From assembly GCA_022496185.1 (NCBI GenBank), contig WTXG01000139.1, positions 1 to 64,000 on the forward strand: DNA of 64,000 nucleotides. Reading direction: 5' to 3'. Origin of the DNA: Multifurca ochricompacta (taxonomy: Eukaryota > Basidiomycota > Agaricomycetes > Russulales > Russulaceae). Positions within the stretch are counted from its first letter, which is position 1. Each line of letters starts with the position of its first letter. Position numbers and translations under genes: made by a program. Below, piece by piece: positions 58,133 through 64,000 of the stretch. The notes beneath the pieces are model-generated. The model made no database searches. It was not told the DNA's origin and saw only the letters and a program-made list of their open reading frames with translations.

Positions 58133-58613
58133 TTGCGAGTTCGAGCTCTGATAATCTGGTCGTTATGGAAATGTTGGGTAGGCCAATATTATATAAGCAC
58201 ATGTTGTCGGCACTTTGATGAGAATAAGCAAGCAAGCTCGCTGCAATTTCTTCTAGATGAATACAAGCGGTTATTCGAGGCAGGAGGAGATCACAGGTTG
58301 TGGATTTTTAAGCTCAATGTGGAATGTTATGTGTCCAACTTTGGCTTGCAGTGGCACCGCATGGCCATTTCGCCTGGTTGTTGGGGTCGAGGAGCACGCA
58401 GGACAGAAAGAGCAGTTCAAGTACACGCCTAAGGGTGATTTTCACCTACGGGTGAGAGACTTTCTTCGCGTGGTCGAGGTCACGTCGGACCCAAAGAGAG
58501 GATCTGATATGTGGGGCATGCTTTTGCAGGCCTCCTCTCTGGCTCGGTTAGGTAACAAACTGCGAGAGGATGAATCTGGACCTGTGATCATCATGACTAT
58601 CGACATTGGCTGA
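58133..58613 (+). pseudogene. Unrecognised gene fragment
   Basis: An open frame from 58257 to 58613 reads GDFHLRVRDFLRVVEVTSD, then WGMLLQASSLARLGNKLR and GPVIIMTIDIG before a TGA. Beyond it EFVLFQTSDEEVMSLLE continues in the same style. An upstream piece in another frame (KQASSLQFLLDEYKRLFEAG) may belong to it. The composition is protein-like, so this seems to be a real gene fragment. I do not know the family. Confidence 0.4.
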
Positions 58614-58727
58614 GGATTCGAAGCACCGGAATTCGTTTTGTTTCAGACTAGTGATGAGGAGGTGATGAGTTTGCTTGAATCACTTTTGCTCAAAAAGGTG
58701 ACTAACTGGTTCGTATCGGATTGGTTC

Positions 58728-58982
58728 TGTTACGTTCAAAGCTCAGTTCGATAGGTTTTTAGAAATAGTTTGGGTGTTTAGAAAAAAGGAGATGAATTCC
58801 GGGTCAAGAGAGCTATGTAAGTTTACAAGGAGCTCAAGACTGGAGAGTCTTGAGTAAAGTAACTACAGCTTATATACATGGACAAGAGGATGACGTCGTG
58901 TTGCAGACATCATTGAGATAGGCCTAGATACCTGCTTGTGTGGTAAAACAGAAAGAAATGACATCATGTAAGAGTTGTAACA
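58728..58982 (-). repeat. 3' LTR of Gypsy-2 (255 bp)
   Basis: On the minus strand it starts TGTTACAACTC and ends GAACGTAACA. It follows a purine-rich tract (GAATGGAGAGTAA, complement at 58983-58995). A TATA box (GTATATAAGC) lies at about 58878-58869. The left flank is GGTTC (58723-58727), the expected 5-bp target duplication, but its partner is beyond the right edge of the window. It is less than half the length of the Gypsy-1 LTR but has the same TGTTAC/GTAACA ends. Confidence 0.8.
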
Positions 58983-59024
58983 TTACTCTCCATTCAAGGG
59001 CGGAGACTCCAGATGACACAGACA

Positions 59025-59984
59025 TTAATCTTCATCTTCAACGACTATGATTGGGTTAACAGATGAGCCCCGTTCCTGTAGAGCATGCTCGCGATCAGCA
59101 GCCTGTCGAATGACAATTGGGGTAAGGTGACAAGCAGCAGCAGCATCACTGAGGCGACGTTGGACAAGTTGGGTGTGGGTGATTGTATGTCGCATGCGAA
59201 GTTGTGCAATGTGCAGGTCAGAGGCAATTTGATTGGTTTCAGTAATTAGTGCTCGATAACATTCAACATCTGCACGAAGGCCTGGGTCACTAATGGCACG
59301 TAAGGCATCATCAATACGGTCTTCAAAGTGGCCAGTCTCAAAAACACTGAAATCACTTGTGGACATAGGAGGTCCTGGACGTGAATAGGGAGCAGCTGTT
59401 AATGGTTGGGAGTATATATGATAGCCAGCGCTGCATGTACCGTAGATAAGGGGGTGAGTGCCATATGTGAATTTAATGTATGGTGCGGGGCAAAGATGGT
59501 TAAAACGGGATGGGACACGGATGTCGTACCGGTGCATGTCAATGACTTCTCGGGGACGGAACTCCTCGTCTTCAGGGGGAGGGCCAACCCATTAATGGGT
59601 GTGTGGAGGAACTGGTAAGGCATTGCTACTTTCATCACTCTCATCATTGGCTTCATGAAGTTCTGGTGGTGTTTGGTTAGGTGATTGTGGTACAATGAGA
59701 CTGAAGGTCGAGGGGGTTGGTGACACAGTGGGAGAAGTATAAGGTGGAGTGGGAATAGGTGTGGGTCGAGGGGATTGGGCAGCTTCAGGGGTCGAGACAC
59801 CAGATGGGATGTTGTAAGTAGCAAATGCAACTGTGGGGAGGAGTACTGCCGCACAAATGATCTCTTCATCAGACTGGGTCATGGGGGGTGAAGGGGAAGA
59901 CATAGCAGGTTTGTATGATTGAGGGGGAATGCGAATAACAAGTCGAGGGGATGGGGAGGAGGAAGAGGTGGAATTATTCCCCAT
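59025..59984 (-). pseudogene. Gypsy-2 ORF3: accessory protein downstream of pol
   Basis: The frame is open from 59984 to 59025 except for one TAA at 59594-59592. It overlaps the end of pol by about 105 nt in a different frame. The N-terminal part is Ser/Pro/Thr-rich. After the stop come PPPEDEEFRPREVIDMHRYD, a FNHLCPAPYIKFTYG segment, IYSQPLTAAPYSRPG and a helical, coiled-coil-like C-terminus (residues about 220-300) ending in an acidic EDED. It has no zinc knuckle. The order (Pro-rich, short beta-type motif, helical part) parallels Gypsy-1 ORF3. The family and function are unknown. Confidence 0.6.
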
Positions 59985-62900
59985 TTTAAGACCGGCGGGC
60001 TATGCACAGGAAGGGCAGAAGCCACAGCCAGGGGAAGGGTAGACAAGTAATCAGCAATAAGATCTGGTGCATGGATGTGGCGGAAGTCAACCCATTCATT
60101 ATCAGAAGATGGGAAGCCCTTCCAGGAAAGGAGGAATTGAAGACGACCCTGGCGTCCAGAGTGACGATGGCCAATGACACGGTCAATTTCAACTTCTTCA
60201 GTACCATGGACAAGAACAGGTGGAGGGTGAGGAGGAGAGGGCCCATAGGCAGGTGTAGTGATGTATGGGGAGAGGAGAGAGGCATGGAAAACATCATGAA
60301 CCTTCAACGAGGCAGGGAGATGGAGTTGAAAAGAAACTGGGGATACCACGCGGGTGATAGAGAAGGGGCCATGACATCTAGGGGCAAGTTTAAGAGAGGG
60401 GAAGAGAGAAGCGAGGTGTTTGCCATCAAGCCAGACCTGATCACCAAGCGAGAAAACAGGGGTAAGAGGGGTCATCTGATCAAGAGTTTTTGAAGCAAGG
60501 CGGCAGGCAGACAAAATTGCCTTAAGGCACTCAGATAGAGTGGGAATTGCAGTAGTAATGCGAGAGTTTGGGGGTGATGGACGGAAACCAAGAAGGAGTT
60601 CATGGGGACTAAGATGTGTTTGGTCATGGCGCCATCGATTGTGAACAAATTCAGCCATAGGTAGAAGTGGAGCCCAAGTATGGGGATTACCAAAAGTCCA
60701 GTGACGCAAATATTGCTCAACCCATCGATTCATGCATTCTGTTTGGCCATCAGTTTGAGGGTGAAATGCTGTACTAATGTTTTGGGAGATAGAGAGGGTG
60801 CGACAGAGGGTTTTGATAAAAGAGGATGTGAAATGGGGGTCTCGATCAGAAATAACACGTTTTGGAATGCTGAAGAGGGGGAAAAGATGAATGAAATAAA
60901 AGTGGGCAACATCAGAACCTGTAATTGTTGTTGAACAGGGAATAAACTTGGTCATCTTTGAGCAGCCTTGATCAACAATGGTAAGGATAGCATTATGCCC
61001 TTGAGATTGGGGAAGATCAGTAATAAGATCAAGGGAGATATATTGGAAAGGGCCTTCATGCACAGGAACGTCGAAAGGTGATAAGGGAACAGCCATCTTG
61101 GATCGAGGTTTTGTTGCTTGGCAGGTGTGACAGCCTTTGACATAGTCTGTAATGAACTCATGAAGGTTGGGACCATTGAAAAATTCAGACACTAGGTCCC
61201 ACGTATTTCGTCGTCCCGGGTGGCCAGCTAACGGGTGGTCATGAAATTGTTTCGCGATCTCTCTGTAGGTCTCATGATCTTTGGCTAGTTGTATCACCTT
61301 AAGAGACCATTTGTCGTCGGGTAGAAGTATGACTTGGTCATTGTCACTGCGACCATCATCGTAATCGGGACGCCTTGAAAGGAGGTCGGCAATGACGTTC
61401 ATTTTGCCCTGGATAGGTTTGATGACGAAGTCATATTCCATTAGATCAAGATGCCAACGAGCTTGTCTTCTATTTAGTTTTTGTGGCTTACGAAAGTACT
61501 GAAGATTATGATGGTCTGAGAATACAGTTACTGAGTGTGGAGATCCTAGAAGATATTGTCTCCATTCTTGAAGAGGGAACCAGACGGCAAAGAGTTCGCG
61601 GTCGTAAATATCCCAGTTTCGTTGAGTAACATTGAGAGATTTGGAGAGGAAAGCGACTGGGTGGAGCCAACCGGAAGCATCTTGTTGTGCAAGTTCAGCT
61701 CCAATCGCAAATCCAGAGGCGTCGGTGGTAACGAAAAAGGCGTCGCGAATCCGTGGTTGTCGAAGAACCAGGGCAGAACTGAAGGCGCATTTGAGCATGT
61801 CGAATGCATGTTGTTCCGCAGTGGACCACCGCCATGTCGTATTGAGTTTCGTTAGATCGATTAGTGGACATGCGAGTTGAGAGTATCCTTTAATAAATCG
61901 TCGATAATAATTGCTGAAACCGAGGTAACTTCGCACTTGTTTGACTGTTGTGGGCGTTGGCCAGTCAAGTAAACCGTTGACTTTTGTTGGATCCATCGAA
62001 ACTATACCGCCTTCTAAAATGATCCCAAGATAATCGATTTTTGTTGTGTGAAAGGTGCATTTAGATGGTTTTAGAAACAAGTCGTTGTCGAGTAGTATTT
62101 GTAACACACGTTCCACACATTGTTGATGGAGATTGATATCATTTGTTGTTGCGATTAGGATGTCGTCCATATATATTACTAGCCAGCCTTCATCTAATTC
62201 TTTGCGAAACAACGAGTTCATCATGGTTTGGAAAGTAGCTGGTGAATTTGTGAGACCAAAGTACATCACCAGAGGTTCAAAGAGGCCTTTATTTGTTTTG
62301 AACGCAGCTTTCCATTGATCACCTTCTTTTATTCTGACGTTGTTATACCCCCAACATATGTCGAACTTGGTAAATAACGTCGCATTCTGTACTTTGGCGA
62401 TGAGTTCGTCGATTAGTGGTAGCGGATACGTGTTTCGTATGGTATGTTCATTCAACTTTCTGTAGTCTTGGACTGGACGCATTTTACCACCATCCTTCTT
62501 TTTGACAAAGAAGAAAGGTGAGGCATACTGTGACTTTGATTTGCAAATGTAGCCTTTTGTTAAGTGTTCATCCAGAAAGTCTTCAAGTGCTGTTTGTTCT
62601 GCTGGGTTGAGTGGATAGATTTTGCAGTCGAGAGTGGTTGGAGCATCGGGTTTGAGATTGATCACGTGGTCCCATTGTCGCGAGTCAGGGAAACGTAGGG
62701 CCACGTCTTCAGAAAAGACCTTGGCAAAGCGTTGATATGGTGTTGGTATAGTGATGTCAGTGGTAGGTTGTTGTAAAGCCAATTCAGTGGCAGGAGAAAG
62801 TCGTGAAATAAGTTCGTCCTCAGAAGTGGAAGCAGAAAAGGGGTTTTGCCCCTCCAGAAGAATCGAGATGGACTCCTGGATGGAAGCAGAAGACCAAGAG

Positions 62901-63005
62901 ATGGTAGGGGTGGTGTAAGCAAGCCAGGGGTAACCAAGAATTAGGGACTCAGAGCCAAGATTGGTGACAAAGAAATCGAGTGCGAGCCAGTGGATACAAG
63001 ACAAG
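59879..63005 (-). pseudogene. Gypsy-2 pol: RT, RNase H, integrase, chromodomain
   Basis: One uninterrupted frame of about 1041 residues. RT: FVKKKDGGKMRPVQDYRKLN and VIYMDDILIA. RNase H: FFVTTDASGFAIGA with the later E and D residues (DRELFAVW, VIADLLSRRPD). Integrase: the HHCC finger (HDHPLAGHPG ... CHTCQATK) and the DDE core (LDLITDLP, VISDRDPHFTS, TDGQTECMNR). Then the GPF module and a chromodomain (EEVEIDRVIGHR, FLLSWKGF, NEWVDF) with a proline-rich tail. The frame joins the protease through a 5-bp tandem duplication (ACAAG twice, 62996-63005) that breaks the reading frame. Without it pol would be intact. Inactive, but recently so. Confidence 0.93.
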
Positions 63006-63260
63006 AAAGAGAGCGCAAGATAGAGCCAGCAGTATTTGGCGAACCATCGACATTGGAAACGATCTTTGGGGCGGAAAGTAGTTTAGTAGGGAGGTGGTGT
63101 TGATCAATAAAGCTTTGGTGGATAAAATTTTCAGTTGCGCCGCTATCGACGAGCGCAGAGACAGTCCCAATGGGAGCAAAATGTACTTGTATTTTCAGCA
63201 TTCTAGGTACACATTGATCTACAATGGCCTTTAGGACGGGACGTTCCCTTAGGCGGTCTG
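62990..63260 (-). pseudogene. Gypsy-2 aspartic protease region
   Basis: The protease frame starts by a -1 shift at the end of gag and runs RLRERPVLKAIVDQCVPR, then MLKIQVHF, then the active-site motif ALVDSGATENFI and DQHHLPTKL. It is then knocked out of frame by the 5-bp duplication near 63000, after which LSCIHWLALDFFVTNLGSES continues in the pol frame. Part of this region also appears as an 86-codon open frame down to 62941, whose last 20 residues are out of frame. Confidence 0.85.
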
Positions 63261-64000
63261 AAAACCCGGCAGTTTTTCGAGTGCTCTCGACAATTGTTCT
63301 TCATCCTCAGCCGAGAGTGTGCTTATTAACTTCGCAAGATGATCGATTTGAGACATTTTCGGTGCGGTAGAGACAGGTGGAGGGGCGGACACAGAGGGAA
63401 CTTCGACAATAGTTGCGGTTGCTGGCGTAGTTGTTATTGATGTTGCAGCGATACGAGGTTTCCTATGTGGGCAATCACGTGACAGATGCCCCTTTTTCAT
63501 ACAATAGAAACAGAGGCCCTCGCGTTTACAATGTTCCTTATCTTCGTCAGTTACAGCACGCCAAATGATGTCGATGTCCATGGCGTTTGGATCACAAGTG
63601 GGTGGAGTTTGATTTTGTTGTTGGCCGGATGGATGGCGCCAGAATGGAGCGTTCAAGGCGTTTGTCGGTTTAGGTGCAGAGGTGGTGGGTACTTGCATGC
63701 TACGATTGCGTTGATCTTGTTTGATGGTTCTAATGGTAAGGTAAGCCATGTTTTCTTGTAATGCTGCTGCTCCCCATTCTTGTAGGGTCAATGGGCAATG
63801 ACAAAGTACGCAATTCTTTGCGAGGTCGCCTTGTAATCCAGAAGCAAAAAGACGTAAGGTGCTGGCATCATCTGGGTGTACATTTGCGTGAGTTACCAAT
63901 GCTGCGAAGGCAGTTAAATATTCGTCAATTCGTCCTCCTGTCATGCGTAACTTTTGAAGATCATTGTATGCTCGTTCTTGGATGCCAAAATCAAAGTATG
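63249..64000 (-). CDS. Gypsy-2 Gag (partial)
   Basis: The frame is open from the right edge of the window, so the N-terminus is missing. It reads YFDFGIQERAYNDLQKLR, IDEYLTAFAALV, LFASGLQGDLAKN and QENMAYLTIRTIKQ, which is typical of Ty3/gypsy capsid. A Pro/Thr/Gln-rich linker and one zinc knuckle follow (CFYCMKKGHLSRDC, CX2CX4HX4C, near visible residues 144-157). It ends LPGFQTA-stop. The stretch visible is intact. The knuckle binds element RNA during packaging by family knowledge. Confidence 0.9.
   Translation of the reverse strand, partial: YFDFGIQERAYNDLQKLRMTGGRIDEYLTAFAALVTHANVHPDDASTLRLFASGLQGDLAKNCVLCHCPLTLQEWGAAALQENMAYLTIRTIKQDQRNRSMQVPTTSAPKPTNALNAPFWRHPSGQQQNQTPPTCDPNAMDIDIIWRAVTDEDKEHCKREGLCFYCMKKGHLSRDCPHRKPRIAATSITTTPATATIVEVPSVSAPPPVSTAPKMSQIDHLAKLISTLSAEDEEQLSRALEKLPGFQTA
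63261..63267 (-). promoter_or_regulatory. -1 ribosomal slippery heptamer at the gag/pol junction
   Basis: On the minus strand the gag codons read CCG GGT TTT CAG ACC GCC TAA, so GGGTTTT is arranged as G GGT TTT, the X XXY YYZ pattern with X=G, Y=T and Z=T. A -1 slip there enters exactly the frame that leads into the protease. The gag stop is nine nucleotides after the heptamer. Confidence 0.75.

Larger units (their letters stand above)
56905..58207. repeat. Inverted segmental duplication, copy B
   Basis: The segment matches the reverse complement of 36911-38234. Both ends are recognisable: TTAAAATCGTAGA at the left, and GGCCAATATTATATAAGCAC against GTGTTATGTAATACTGGCC in copy A at the right. 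It holds the small secreted protein gene on the plus strand and the decayed partner gene on the minus strand. The copies are about 20 kb apart and flank the F-box/hAT cluster. Confidence 0.8.

Noticed and set aside
59399..59869. A 156-codon frame overlapping Gypsy-2 ORF3
   Set aside because: It is a shadow of ORF3 and the pol tail; it has no motif of its own.
62990..63020. A second -1 programmed frameshift between protease and RT
   Set aside because: No X XXY YYZ site; the frame change is explained by the ACAAG duplication.
1..64000. tRNA and rRNA genes
   Set aside because: No tRNA B-box of the GGTTCGAATCC type and no rRNA core sequence was seen by eye; a covariance-model scan was not possible.

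Overview
The window is nuclear DNA of a filamentous fungus, almost certainly a basidiomycete of the Agaricomycetes. The host genes carry many short GT-AG introns (about 50-85 nt). They include an Argonaute, a mitochondrial COX15, a BOL3-type BolA, a 20S proteasome alpha-6 subunit, an Efm6-type lysine methyltransferase and a secreted S28 peptidase. The transposons are chromodomain Ty3/gypsy elements, a copia element and several hAT families. The F-box signature of a destroyed gene (LPEDVLLEIF, then a W..LAHVCRKW tail) is of the type common in mushrooms.

Layout. 1-12.3 kb is a nested retrotransposon block. It holds the 3' end of a chromodomain gypsy element (Gypsy-1) with an extra zinc-knuckle ORF and its 3' LTR, then two copia interiors in tandem that share one LTR. 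A 1.45-kb non-autonomous hAT sits in the first copia reverse transcriptase, a solo Gypsy-1 LTR (5-bp target duplication) sits in the last copia LTR, and an old CpG-decayed LTR follows. 12.3-41.3 kb is the host gene island: Argonaute (-), a Ser/Pro-rich protein (-), EFM6-like (+), BOL3 (-), COX15 (+), PRE5/PSMA1 (-), an S28 peptidase (-) and a four-TM protein (-). Long spacers full of microsatellites and homopolymers separate some of these genes. 36.9-58.2 kb is decayed accessory DNA: an inverted duplication of about 1.3 kb carrying small secreted cysteine-rich genes, ankyrin and kinase remnants, and an F-box gene spread over 12.4 kb. 58.7-64 kb is a second chromodomain gypsy element (Gypsy-2, minus strand) with gag, protease, pol, a third ORF and a 255-bp LTR.

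The main result is that the F-box gene (43898-56329, minus) has been hit by four separate hAT-type insertions, each bounded by a perfect 8-bp target duplication: two copies of a 502-bp MITE, a 6147-bp element with a multi-exon BED/hAT transposase, and a 3610-bp hAT-ended element carrying foreign gene fragments. The 1.45-kb element inside the copia RT is an internal-deletion derivative of the 6.1-kb element.

Other points of note are a canonical -1 slippery heptamer at the Gsy-2 gag/pol junction, accessory ORFs downstream of the chromodomain in both gypsy elements, a conserved perfect hairpin in the copia R region, CpG-biased decay of repeats, and two one-base frameshifts in the Argonaute. All exon boundaries were read by eye from splice signals and protein family conservation; none was tested by alignment or RNA data.
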